Assembly: GCA_910589415.1 (NCBI GenBank)
Contig: OU342636.1
Location: forward strand, 40,997,735 to 41,061,734
Origin: Malachius bipustulatus
Taxonomy: Eukaryota; Arthropoda; Insecta; Coleoptera; Melyridae
DNA: 64,000 nucleotides
Direction: 5' to 3'
Under the pieces are notes generated by a model. The model did not search any database. It was not told where the DNA came from and saw only the letters and a program-made list of their open reading frames with translations. Shown here in pieces: positions 21,777 to 32,269 of this stretch. A program made the translations under genes and the position numbers. Each line of letters begins with the position of its first letter. Within the stretch, counting starts at the first letter, position 1.

Positions 21777-22125
21777 CTAACTCTCCCCATTTGCTTTGCT
21801 GGGACTCTCCCCAGCTTTGAAATCAGAGTTGAGCAACCCGTCAGAAGGAACATCGAGAGAGATGTTATGTGGGTGCTTGTAGACAGCTGACATGATTTTG
21901 GGTTTGTTGTTGTCGGGTAAGGTCCTCGGTGGGGAGGGTAAGTAGCCGCGGTAAGGGGAGTATCCGTGGAACCCGGTGTCGTAGCCTGGCTGCAATGAGT
22001 ACGAGTACGCTGGTGCTGCGGTCAGGGAGGTGGCGGAGGTGGAGAGACCGGTGCGGGCCAGATGCGGTGGTGAAGGGGTTAGCAGGGTGGTGTCGATGTG
22101 GTCGGGGTCTTCCAAGGGTGTGCCA
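21777..22125 (-). CDS. Probable last coding exon of an unnamed host gene
   Basis: The minus strand shows a good acceptor (ctgatttcag, then the exon from 22125), followed by 115 codons and a stop at 21777. The peptide is rich in Pro, Ser, Thr and Tyr: GTPLEDPDHIDTTLLTPSPP, AYSYSLQPGYDTGFHGYSPY, GYLPSPPRTLPDNNKPK. It looks disordered, like a cytoplasmic tail or transcription-factor activation region. GC content is well above the surroundings, as expected of coding DNA. The exon begins with one base of a split codon, which completes the two bases left by the exon ending at 25360. I do not recognise the protein. Confidence 0.55.
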
Positions 22126-22599
22126 CTGAAATCAGATGTGTGATATTAGTGCATGAAAATTCTATGGGAGGAGTTGTAAGATCAATGTAAGTGGGAAAAT
22201 TGGTATGGGTAGGTATTCCAATATTCATACCAAATCGATGAATTGTTCTGAATGACGGTTGAGGTTCAATCTGACTAACTCTGACTGAAACAGGATTTCA
22301 AGCATTCAAGATCAATGGCATTGAAATATAGTGACTCAGGGAATGTTAGGTTACTTATCATAAAAGTTACACCAAAGCTAATGTAAAAAGATAATTCATC
22401 ACTAGCGATTAGTGGAGCAAAGATCACCACACAATGTAAGTCTTTCTGGACCTACCTCCTCTCCATATACATATACTTGGAAAGCGTGGTCATATGGACA
22501 ACGTACAGACTGTTACAGGCGGTATGAAATATACCAATGACTTGTATCATGAAGAGGACCAGATTACTGGACGACATTATTAGTCACAGTCTTCTGGAT

Positions 22600-23460
22600 A
22601 TGCTCAGATATGATGCCATACACAACCAACTAATATACTGCTTATAACATCATTTTTCCAAAAAATGGGAGTGCGACACAAACGCCTCCTCAAAGCAGAC
22701 CACACATGGTACAACGACGACTTCAAGACTTACGGGAGCTGGATCCGGTGCATATGAAGCCGGGTCGAGAAGATAATACTTCTCTAGCCTGGGTCATCAT
22801 GCAACAGTATTTCAGGCAGAAATTTATGCCATTGTAATGAGCGCTTCAATGCTAGACGAAATACATTCTACACGCGAGAAACTATTCAAATCTTCTCAGA
22901 CAGCCAAGCTGCCCTTTGCTCCATCCGTTGAAACTCGAAACTGACATGGAACTGTTGTACAGCACTCAATGCAGTATCTAAAAACAATAACTTGTCTCTG
23001 GTCTGGATTCCAGGCTTTGGAGAGAACAAAATCGCCGACTCTCTAGCCAGAACGGGAACTAAATCCTAATTTATAGAACCAGAACAGGTTCTCGGCTTAT
23101 ATCGCCAACATCTGGGCAAAGAATAAAGTGCTGCAGTACTGGCAAAGGCTACCAACATTGGCTCATTTTAAGAATAGAAAACCAGAACTAAGAAACTACT
23201 GGAGCTCAAAAGGACAGTCCTAGGGTCCTGATAGGTCTATACATAGGACACTGTAAAGTGACCCACACATGATGAGTCTATCCAGAAAAGCAGAATGTCA
23301 CCATCTGTGTTTAGAGGATGAAGTAACAGCAGAACAAGTTGTATGCAACTGCCCCGTTCTGGGGCAGTTGATAGAAGGAAAAGACCTTGATACATTTTCA
23401 CCCTCTAAGGCCATAGTCATCCTTAAAAGCAGTGTCCTGCTGTAACAGAAGTAAAACGCT
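22600..23460 (+). pseudogene. Non-LTR retrotransposon fragment: RNase H and Cys/His C terminus
   Basis: Broken plus-strand frames contain IFSDSQAALCSI (RNase H active-site region), NNLSLVWIPGFGENKIADSL (the second conserved RNase H region before the C-terminal tail) and, after more frameshifts, DEVTAEQVVCNCPVL (the zinc-knuckle-like end seen in I/jockey-type elements). Stops interrupt all frames. The upstream RT is missing. A second fragment of similar type lies at 32270-33055. Confidence 0.7.
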
Positions 23461-23800
23461 TAGGTGTGAGCTGCAAAGCTGCAATAGACCATCAACTTAT
23501 TGGCAGAGGAGGAGTCAAAATGTACCCAGTCACTAAATACGTAAACTAATGACTGATCACGCCATTATAACCATGATCAACTTCACAACCTAGGGCTTCT
23601 AGAAAGATATGTTTCACTGGTTCCTTCACAAACTAACAATGCCCAATAACTTACCTTAACGATACCTTCTCTTTACCTTCTCGCCCCACCACATACAATC
23701 TTGGAAAGGGTGTCTTTTTGGACATAGATAATTTGGTTTAAATTGGCATATTTTTTACTCGGGAATCTGTGGTAGAACGTTGATGGTACCTTTTAGCGAG

Positions 23801-23825
23801 ACCCTGTATAAATACAGGGTGTCCC
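23801..23825. mobile_element. Two mariner-type termini abutting head to head
   Basis: The sequence accctgtataaatacagggt followed by gtccc reads as a right terminus (..ACCCTGTATA) joined through AA to a left terminus (TACAGGGTGTCCC..). This is an inverted pair of the ends used by the foldbacks at 47913 and 53663. It implies two neighbouring insertions or a rearranged junction. The left partner probably covers about 23660-23810 and the right one about 23811-24000, but their far ends are not clear. Confidence 0.5.
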
Positions 23826-24523
23826 AATACACCATGGACATTCTCACTTGTGGCAAACAATTTTTGTTATAATAGTACATATTTGTTGATATCTGAAGTG
23901 TAACTGCGTGCTTATCAGAAGAAGTACTTTAGGGCACGCATTGTGTGAAGTCAACACGGACCACACCATTTGGATCATAGCAAAATCGAGCAACAAGCTC
24001 TGCTTTAGGATAGTGGAGTGGGGACACTATACTTTAACAAAACTTCATGTTTCTTTTCTCATAGGATAAAGAATGATGATTTGGCGCTGAATATGAACTT
24101 ATACAGTTTGTTTACAAATTATTGTTTAAAAGAAACAAATGTTTCCAACAATCTACCTGCACTGATATAATTACAGCATAATATCTTAAGTTGACTTGAG
24201 CCTAAATACTACAAACTTTGGCTTACTATACCAAGAAAACATCATAATATGAACAATAATATTTGTACGATTATGTTGAATACTGAAACTTTAACCATAG
24301 GGTAGGCTCTATTTCAATCAGTTACCATAGACACCTAGTTAATCGGTGGCATTGTTACAAACAAATCAATTGCAACAATTTACCATAGAGACTTTCAATT
24401 CCAATTGCAATTCGCCTACGTATAGTCTCAGTACTCGCACGGTAAGTACCTATATGTTCTAGGTTCCTAGTTCGTAGATACATTCATAGTCTACCATAAG
24501 ACGAAGGGATAATGCAGAGGTGC

Positions 24524-24774
24524 GTCGAGCTACACCCCACTCTAGGAAAATGGGAAATGAATTGGACGAGAATTATCTGTAATTCGATGTCGAGCTACAC
24601 CCTCGACCATCCAGATTTTACAGGAATGAGTATGTCATCCGCTAAGGATTATGTGCTAGAAGATATGAGACTTTTTAAAATTCTGTTAATTGAGGGGGTA
24701 TAACAACTCGACATCGAGTCTCACCCTCCATTCCAGGAAAGTGACAAATGAACTAGATGAGAATTGTGTTAATT
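24524..24774. repeat. Diverged tandem repeat with spacer
   Basis: The segment from gtcgagctacaccccactct through gagaattatctgtaatt (24524-24585) recurs at 24712-24774 as catcgagtctcaccctcc through gagaattgtgttaatt. A partial copy of its start (tcgagctacaccctcgacc) lies at about 24589-24607. Apart from a short chance ORF it has no coding look. Confidence 0.6.
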
Positions 24775-24858
24775 ATTTGCCAAAGCCAATAATTAGGGAC
24801 TCGTGTGTGTATACATTTTTAGTTTTTAAAATAGCATATCGTCGAGAAAATGGATGAT

Positions 24859-24872
24859 GGGGGGGGGGGGGG
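24859..24872. repeat. Run of 14 G
   Basis: A mononucleotide G run sits in otherwise AT-rich DNA. It can form G-quartet structures, and is also a likely sequencing-error or replication-slippage site. Confidence 0.9.
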
Positions 24873-24959
24873 TTGGCTCAACCCTTAATTGAATGTTTTA
24901 AAAGTTTCATACCCTTTTCAGTTTTAAAAGCCAGAGCAAAACCATTTTGGACATTCTTA

Positions 24960-25145
24960 AGGCCGGTTCTCACACAAGTGAGAACGACACCCGACGACCG
25001 CGACACGCGACAACACGAAAAAATTGCACGTCGTCGGGTGTCGTGCAACAAGTGGGAACCAGACTCAGGGTGAAGTCCCCCCGCAATTTTGTCGTGTTGT
25101 CGCGTTGTCGCTGTCGTCGGGTGTCGTACAAGTGAGAACCGGCCT
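24960..25145. mobile_element. GC-rich MITE, about 186 bp
   Basis: The ends are exact inverted repeats (AGGCCGGTTCTCAC at 24960-24973, complement at 25132-25145). The interior is built of repeated inverted words around GTGTCGTCGGGTGTCGT, so the whole unit folds on itself. Flanking TTA on the left and CTA on the right could be a mutated 3-bp target duplication. It lies in the proposed intron. No coding potential is expected, although several chance ORFs cross it because stop codons are rare in GC-rich DNA. Confidence 0.8.
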
Positions 25146-25359
25146 CTACAGAGCACATAATTTATAGCCCACACACGTCATTTGCCATTTTCCTGGAGCT
25201 AGAAAACGGGGCTTTTTAAATTTATAAATGGAAGTTAATGTTCTTGAAGAGAAAAATGTAGGTATGTACACAGAAAATACTTAATGGCTACTCTTCCTGT
25301 TGTTGATTTTTTTTCGAATTTATTGAGCTGTGGTCTTAAAGCATCAATATTTTCGGTAC

Positions 25360-25535
25360 CTTCTGGGTGCATCATGGACAAGTGCACATTGCTCTTCTGT
25401 GCTTTTAGTGCTTTCAATGTTTCGTGCTTCTATATTGCCGCCTTTGTTGCCTTGTTGAACTTCAACCACGAAGACACCGTTAGTGGCGCTCGGAGAGTAC
25501 GTCATTGTTGTTTCTTTGCTATCTTGCTCGATATC
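25360..25535 (-). CDS. Internal coding exon of the unnamed host gene
   Basis: The minus strand has acceptor tttgtttctcag and then the exon from 25535, encoding DIEQDSKETTMTYSPSATNG, VFVVEVQQGN and continuing to LVHDAPR. A 72-bp intron (25536-25607) with GT..AG ends separates it from the exon upstream, in phase 0. The frame runs on to a stop at 25344, so it could be a terminal exon. However, AAG|GTACCG at 25360 leaves two bases, which combine with the single leading base of the 22125 exon to give Ser. I favour splicing. The acidic, Ser/Thr-rich sequence has no membrane segment. Function is not recognised. Confidence 0.55.
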
Positions 25536-25607
25536 CTGAGAAACAAATCGTTATTATTTATTACGTATCTCTTGTTTTTTCAACAGTATTTTGATATAAA
25601 TTCTTAC

Positions 25608-25775
25608 GTTTCTCTCTTCCGTTTCCACAATTAGATGGTTGTTTTTCAATGTCATAGTTATAATGCTGCCATTGGTGCTGGAATGGTTGCTGTTTTTTAT
25701 TTGATTTGCGTTGCTGGTATCATCACAAACTTCTTCTAATGCGTCAACGCTCACAGTCAAATGTGTTTCGCCAGT
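25608..25775 (-). CDS. Internal coding exon of the unnamed host gene
   Basis: This is a 168-bp exon (56 codons, phase 0 at both ends). On the minus strand the acceptor is cttttttgtttcag and the donor AAC|GTAAGA, close to consensus. It encodes TGETHLTVSVDALEEVCDDT, then HSSTNGSIITMTLKN and HLIVETEERN. It reads directly into the next exon. The upstream exons lie at higher coordinates and I could not find them, so the gene is incomplete here. The 116-residue ORF on the opposite strand (25284-25634) has no splice support and is its shadow. Confidence 0.62.
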
Positions 25776-26196
25776 CTGAAACAAAAAAGTTGAAAAATGA
25801 ATCACATTTTTTTTTTGATTCAATGAAATTTCTTATTTGACTTAACCAAAGGTAAGTCCCTAGATGTGATTGGATGTAGGTATAATCGCTAAATATTGAA
25901 TGTATCTCTTAAAATATAATATACAGTGTGTTGAACAAGTCCCGGTACCGCCCAATAAATCCTTAAATTTTCAGTTTTGAAAAAGAAAATGGAGCAACAA
26001 AACAACTTTATAACTTAATTTAGGTACTGTCCATTGATGTAAAAAAATAAACATGGTGTTCTTTGACTCAGTACTGATGATACAAATGAAGAAAGCAATT
26101 TTTAATTTTTTCAAAGTTGTTTACACTAAAAAAGGTTCAAGATATCTAAAAATAGTTTACATGTTCCTGTTTTAGCTCAGATTTTTCACTTCCTTA

Positions 26197-29100
26197 TGAA
26201 ATGGATCGCACCTAGGTAGGATGATAAGGAAATTATTTCCACCTCCCTCGTTAAATCAGCCCAAATCGAAAAAGCAAACAGTGCAAGCATAAGGTACGTA
26301 AATACCTAAAGGTAAAATTGTTAGGAAATCAAAGCGCAGCCACCCGCCGTTACATCAAGTAAACGATCTCCGTCAGCTCATTAAATATTCGTAAAATAGA
26401 AGCGCTCTAGCTAGTGGAGTTCCAGCACTTTTAACAACATCGAAGAGACGGCGAAGCTAGGGTAGAAGTTGACCAGATGGTAAGGCAGGGTATTGTAAAA
26501 GACACTCTCGAAGCGCGTGACGGAGAAAAGGATGACCTAGATACAGACCGGGTGAAAGAATGTGAAATCATGAATCAAACAATAACTCCATGAAAAGATA
26601 ATAGTAACTCACTAGGTATTACACACACGGTAATGAAACTTTAATCAAACCATAGGGCGAATTAATAAACTGCAATAGCCAAAAATCCACCATGGTCCCG
26701 AAACAGTAAGTAGGTGAAAATGCAAAATGAAGGTGGAACCGGTGTAATTATAATAGTTAGGAACAATGGAAAAGTACAAAACGCGTTGACCGATTTGAAG
26801 GAAAATTTAGGTAGTTCAGGTTTAGGACAATTCAGTAAGATAGCCGCGAGGTCAACTCGCCAAGTCTTAAGATAAGGGAAATATGATAAGGAATAAAACA
26901 CATAAAATCACGTTATAGGGCAGTGCCAATAAGGTGCATTGTTGCGTGTCGTGTTTAGAAGGCGGGCTGCGGCGTCTATAAAAGCAAACGACTTACCACA
27001 GCTGGGAACAGAGTGAAATCAGACTTCGATCGAGCTCTGTCGTATTCCTTAACCCTTGCTTGGAAGATCAACGAGACGGCTTTTATTAGCGCACTCCAGG
27101 TCTGCCATTCTTTAAACCAAATTTGTAGATGAGATGGTAGTTTCTATGCACTCGCTACAAATTTCCTAACCAATCAACCCAGAAAAACCGTGAATTTTCC
27201 TACCCAAAAGGAGCGTAAACGAGACGGTAGATTCTATGCACTCCATACGCTCTTTCCTTTACGATTAGGGAAATTTCCACATACAATCAGTTAGAACAAA
27301 TCATTCTTCAAACGAAATTCAAGTCAATAAATAAATTATACTGATTCATAAACCCCCACCAACGCCAGTTGAATTTCCACATACAAGCAGTTAGGGAAGA
27401 TCTCTTCAAAACAAAATCCACATAAATAAATAAACAAACCGATTCGCAACATTCACGTGTGCAGGTCCCATTTTAAATCAGGCAAAACAATTAGTAAGGA
27501 AACAGACGGCAGCACCAATAATATTAGGTACCTACTTCATCCCGGTATAGGAAATCGAGATATAGCTAGGAAGAAAATGGACCCAGGTCAGGAATAAAAT
27601 AACCTGTGAATAATAATTAAAGCGGCACGTTATCAGAAATAAACCAAGTTAGGCAGGAGATAGGAATACTTCAACAAACAATTACAAATTCACGTATAGG
27701 AAATTACAGATGTAGGCAAGCATCTGCTGTCCCTTTAAATTATACGATATTAGAAAGTGAAAGTTAGCAATACCTCGCCATTGTATGGCACCATAAATTA
27801 AGATCACATAGCAGAGCACCCTCCGATATAGAACAGGTCCAGATAGAACAAAGCAGCGTTGTCAGATGTAGCATCTGCCGCTCGCATATATTATCAGGAA
27901 ATGCCGGTCCATCACAACAACCGATTAGGAGTTATAATAGGTACTCGATTACCACACGTTAAGGGAGGCATTCATCTCGATGTCCAGATGGAGACCTCAT
28001 GTAGTCAGTAAAATGAGCATGACTCTTTAGTGGAAATCGTAGCACGCCACGGGGAAATAAAACACCCGCAGTGTAGGATAGGTAAATCAGCAAATAGTCA
28101 ATCAAAATCACCAAAATTAGACCGACCTCGAGAGTGGGTAAAGCCAATTTAGATTCAAAAACCAAATTGATCATTATAAGGTCGTTTTTCCGAATCTCTT
28201 CTAACCAGATTTTAGACACACCTGAATCTTATGTGACAAACGCTATTATTATGTTTCTCATCATACTATCTACGCTCTTTGGGGTGATGTGTTTTTCAAT
28301 CATTAACTAGATTAATGGTTAAAGAGTCGTGGTCTGTAGTATGGTCAGCTAATAATCACGTTGAGGAACAAAAATTTTCGAGAGAAAGAACGGAGCCAAC
28401 ATGCTCTGGGTATTTAATTAAGGTGTGTAGAAAAATCTACAACAATACAGTTGATTAAGGTTTCAATCTGAAAAGCACTCGAATGACGAGTAAGGTAAAT
28501 CACCAGGTAAAACAGTGACAAATGCCTAAGGGCAAGGTAATATAATTATGTGACGTAAAAGTCGCCTTACGGGGCAGCATCGACAGGTGCAATAAAAGGT
28601 ATGACAGTGACAAATGCCTAAGGGCAAGGTAACATATGTGACATAAAGGTCGCCTGACGAGGCAGCATCGACGGGTGCAATAAAAGGTAGAACAAGACAA
28701 ATAACAATAAGGTATACCAAGTGATAACTAAATACTGTATCACCCAGGTTATGAATAAAATAAACGGAGGTGAAATAATTCACACTCCTAGGTAAATCAA
28801 ATGTGAAAATAAAATCATTAATTAAAAGAGAATCGGAAGGAACGATTTTATAAAAGATACGAAATCAAAATTCAGGAGAAGTGGCAACCCTGTACTCGAA
28901 TGAACCTCGCAAGGCAAAGAAAAGCGTTGCATAGGCAAACAAGACAGACATTCCCGCAATAGACCGGGTAGTCTGTGACCAACATGGTTGTGTTCTTTAA
29001 TTAATTCAAGCTGATGCTTGAAATGAAATCAAAGAAAATGAAAACAAAAGCGGAAATATTAAGAAAGCACAGGTGTGCAAAAGAGTGGAATCCGAAATGG

Positions 29101-29428
29101 ATTAGAATTTGAAATATGCATGAAAGGAATTCATCATTCGCTTTCCATTGTTTTGTACTCTCTATGCAAAATCAAAGCCCATCTCGCCCTTCACCATTTT
29201 ACGCCCTTGCAAACGAATTCTCTCGCTCATCACTCGCTTTTAGACATCCCACAGGAAGCCAACAGCTAACAACAAGTATTAGTAAATTTCCCCGCTTTTC
29301 TGTGGGAAATCCCAATCAACCGAGACACAATGAGTCATAGTAGGTTCTTTTGCGCATCCGTTTAGGCCATAGTAATCCTGGCATACCTCAATCAAAGAGC
29401 AGGGGTGAGAATTAGTAAGCAATTTTCT
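26197..29428 (+). mobile_element. LTR family copy A, plus strand, 3'-truncated, about 3.2 kb
   Basis: The copy starts TGAAATGGATCGCACCTAGG, shared with copies at 40064 and 54675 and, inverted, at 36315. A TATA box (tataaaag, 26977-26984) lies about 780 bp in. It is followed by long transcribed-type sequence with internal near-repeats at about 27126-27250 and 27280-27440 and a tandem pair at 28512-28690. The last recognisable part (29340-29428, with cggccatagtaatcctggca-like sequence) matches the other copies, but the final 180 bp or so and the terminal ..GTTACA are missing. TG..CA ends and TATA placement in the intact copies suggest an LTR. The unusual length might mean insertions or a very long LTR. 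No gag-pol is seen. Confidence 0.7.
28512..28690 (+). repeat. Tandem duplication, about 92-bp unit, inside LTR copy A
   Basis: Unit one starts at 28512 and unit two at 28604, both with acagtgacaaatgcctaagg, gcaaggtaa, gggcagcatcgac-like and gtgcaataaaaggta words. They differ at several positions and by a small indel. The duplication is not seen in copies B, C or D and so is private to this copy or subfamily. Confidence 0.88.
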
Positions 29429-29451
29429 GTAGGAAGTCGTCAAAAGCTTTT

Positions 29452-29891
29452 CAAAAATTTTCAAAGCTGAGTAGATCCCAAGTTTTCATAGTAAACTTTT
29501 GTTTCTCCTATGGCCACCACATTGTATTTTCATGTCATTCTGTATCAAAAAAATTAAGGAAACCAAAAATCTATCACATTAAAAAATCCTTCAAAATGTT
29601 TTTCTACTTTCTTAGAAAAAAAAAGAAAGTGTTTGAGATCGTATGAGATCGTATCACTGAATAAGATCGTATGCCATCGCTTAACTTATTTATGACATTC
29701 GGTTGAAGAAAGGCAATTTTTTTCAGAAAAAAACAGAATCAAATTTCGAAGAAATTTTTTTAATGTGACAGATTTTTGGTTTCCTTATTTTTTTTAATTA
29801 CAGAATGAAATAAAAAAATAATATTGCGGCTACAAGAAAACCGAAAGTTGACTATGAAAACTCTGGGATCAAGTCGGCTTTGAAATTTTTG
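29452..29891. mobile_element. Foldback element, about 440 bp
   Basis: The left arm 29452-29588 (caaaaattttcaaagctgag, gatccca, ggaaaccaaaaatct) is matched in reverse complement by 29755-29891. The arms are about 135 bp with moderate divergence, and the centre is AT-rich. A related end (aggatctagtctgctttgaaatgt) occurs alone at about 36815-36838. The element directly follows the break in LTR copy A and may have been involved in losing its end. Confidence 0.72.
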
Positions 29892-30955
29892 ATACACAGT
29901 GAGCATTTTATTTAATTATAGTCGCATTTTTCTATTATTTCAGACTATCAATTCCAAGATCATAAATTTTTATAGTAAGTACCTAAGTATAAAGAATTTC
30001 TGTGAATCTCGCGGATCAGTAACCTCACAATTCCCAAAACTCATCAGCTATCTAGTCAGCATTAGACTAAAAATAAAGCGAATGAACAGTTGAATGCAGC
30101 AGCTTGTTTACCGTCTCCAATGCCAACGCTGTTATAAGAGGTTAGTGAGATCAAGCAACTAGCATTATTTGGAATGTTCGGCGCTATTTCCAAACAACGT
30201 GCAATAAACAAGCTCGAACCATAGTCAACCTCGTCACCGGTGCATATTTAGCAATTTAACACTACCTACTAAATGCCAATGTCGGTTATGCAAAATACCA
30301 GTAGTTACCAAACACGATGTTCACTATGTTGATCGAATCTAGTAAGCTTTACTTGTTTTTGAATCAGAATTGAAGAAGTTAAATCTGGAGGGCCATAAAC
30401 TGACCCAAAAGGCGAAAAAATGTCGTTTTAGGTATTTAGTGCTGGGTACAACGATAAATATACCTGGAGTATGTCGAAATAGCTTTGCTCTAGGTAAGAA
30501 AATTTTTGTCACATAGAGCTGCAAAAAATCGATATAAGTAAATAAGAATAGCAGCACATCTTGGATTCCACTTCAACTAGCTAACTAAATCAGTTCTATT
30601 CGTTTTCTGGGAAAATCTCCCCTAGCAGAATTCCCAATATTGGAGTGAAAAATACAGAAGTAATAAATTTTCAGGATGGTCCGGAGGGTGTCCTATAGGG
30701 AGAGCTACATAGACGTGCATCTAATTGTCTTCTTCTGAGCCACAAATACAAACGCTCCCCCTAGCAGAGTCCATATGTGCAAGTTCACATAATATGGTGG
30801 ACTGAAAATTCTGAAGCACATCATTTTCAGTAAGGTAAATGAAGAGGCGTCTCAAATATTTGTTTTTAGTTTCAGTTTGTTGTGAGTGACCAATCCTGGA
30901 GATAATCAGAACGTCTATGGGATTTTTTTAAAGATCAGTTCGCCTGTTCTTCGTA
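29892..30955. other. Intergenic DNA with a weak local duplication
   Basis: No gene is seen. A block starting cccctagcagaattccc (about 30619) recurs loosely from about 30757 (cccctagcagagtcc), both ending in ttttcag. It looks like a degenerate tandem pair of about 140 bp. Confidence 0.35.
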
Positions 30956-30959
30956 ATCA

Positions 30960-31390
30960 TCATTAGCACTACAACTCTGGGTGAGTTTTGGTCGAGCTTA
31001 CTAATACCCTCCTTTCAACTCAACTTGTGCTTCCAATTCTCAGGGTGTTATTCCCATGTTTCTCACATTAGGTGTTATTGCATCTCTTTATCTCCCTCTA
31101 GGTCATCTCACTGATCTTCTCCCTTTCGGTCTGTCATAATATATTATGCTCAGCAGCCTTTGGTTGTCACTCATGCTACCATGCCCTGCTCCGGGGTAGT
31201 CGATTTGTTTCTTGTTTCATATCATTCACATTATGATATCCTCGCCATGGAGAGTTTGTAAACCCTGATTATCTCGCCTCCTCCACTCCCCAGGTGTGGA
31301 ATCTTGATAGGGTCCAAAGATTGCTCTCAGGATTTCCCATTCAAATGTCATTAGCTTGTTGAGTGTCATTCATTAGGAACGATCGAATTA
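30960..31390 (-). pseudogene. RTE-like retrotransposon fragment, C-terminal end
   Basis: The minus strand encodes EWEILRAIFGPYQD, TPGEWRRRDNQGLQTLHGED and then, across stops, PKGRRSVR and ARPKLTQSCS. This is the order found after the RT domain in RTE/craddock-type insect elements: ILR.IFGP, GEWR.R.N.EL..L.GE, GRPR..W, A.THPGL. It is several times stopped and therefore dead. It lies next to an RT fragment of similar type on the opposite strand. Confidence 0.6.
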
Positions 31391-31456
31391 TGGTCTTGGA
31401 TATTTTGACATCTCATATTTGAGCCATCTAGTATCCATACCAACAAAATTCTCCTC

Positions 31457-31850
31457 ACGGTTATTAACGAAAGGCTGAAACCATTCCTGCTACCGCAGAT
31501 TTCGAACGCACAGACAGGGTTTGTACCGGGAAGGGACACCCGGGAGCAGATTCTTACCCTAAGCCAAGCTATAAAAAAGACGAGAGAGTTAACTTGATGG
31601 AAACGTAGGTCCCTGTGCTTTGTGCACTATTCGAAGGCGTTTGATACTGTGAAGTGGAAAGACACATGGGAAATACTGAGAAGGATGGGAGACATCCAAG
31701 ACTCGGAACTCCGGAACATCATGAGCAAGCTCAGCATTGTCAGATATGGACTCCGGGTAAATAGGACAACGACAAAGGTGATGATCATCGACAGAGCCCG
31801 AAACAATCAGCTTGACACCAGAAATGTCACCATGTGTCATGATGTCACCA
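31457..31850 (+). pseudogene. RTE-like reverse transcriptase fragment with internal deletion
   Basis: The plus strand reads VINERLKPFLLPQIS, QTGFVPGRDTREQILTL, a stop at 31595-31597, then CFVHYSKAFDTVKW (the RT A-motif region with the catalytic Asp). The frame then jumps into YGLRVNRTTTKVMIIDRARN, which normally lies well after the YADD box. The YADD region is therefore deleted. A (GA)n tract follows immediately. Non-functional. Confidence 0.75.
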
Positions 31851-31873
31851 TGTTCTTACGCAGGATAACGGAC

Positions 31874-31874
<1 letters not shown>

Positions 31875-31904
<30 letters not shown>

Positions 31905-31926
31905 AAGAAAGAGAGAGAGAGAGAGA
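31875..31926. repeat. (GA)n microsatellite
   Basis: About 50 bp of nearly pure GA repeats, interrupted by gggagaaagaaag. It gives an artificial Arg-Glu-rich reading frame that is not a gene. Confidence 0.95.
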
Positions 31927-32269
31927 TTTTCATCCTGTTGCCCCTCGAGAGGAGTTTTGATCTCAGTAAATCTGAGAGTGCTTAGTAGGATATATTGACC
32001 GCAATTATTCGCGTCTCTACGTCTTTTTCTTTTGGTCTTTGCTAGTGATTGTTGAGCCGAAATACTGAAACTCCCGTACAATTTTTTTTTTCAAACTGAT
32101 ACCCAAAACATGTTTCAATTTCAATTCTAGTGATGCACAAATATTACGTTAAGTTAAGCCATACCATGGATTTCTGTTCAGAGCTACTTTTATTGTAATT
32201 AGTGAAGTAATCAGAAACAGACAATTTTTTGTTTCAATGCTTACATCATCCTGTTTCTTTCATGTGCAG

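Larger units (their letters stand above)
22126..25359 (-). other. Proposed 3.2-kb last intron, filled with transposon remnants
   Basis: If the three-exon model is right, this is the final intron, with donor AAG|GTACCG at 25360/25359 and acceptor atttcag at 22126. It contains an RNase H-type retroelement fragment (22600-23460), abutting mariner-type termini (23801-23825), a diverged tandem repeat and a GC-rich MITE. The donor is GT but otherwise a weak match to consensus. Confidence 0.4.

Noticed and set aside
22600..23460. A host RNase H gene
   Set aside because: The order of motifs, the Cys/His C terminus and the many stops fit a dead retrotransposon and not a cellular gene.
25284..25634. 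116-residue plus-strand ORF
   Set aside because: It runs opposite two minus-strand exons that have splice sites and phase agreement; the plus frame has neither.
31845..32081. ORF with Arg-Glu or Ser-Leu repeats
   Set aside because: It is a translation of the (GA)n microsatellite.
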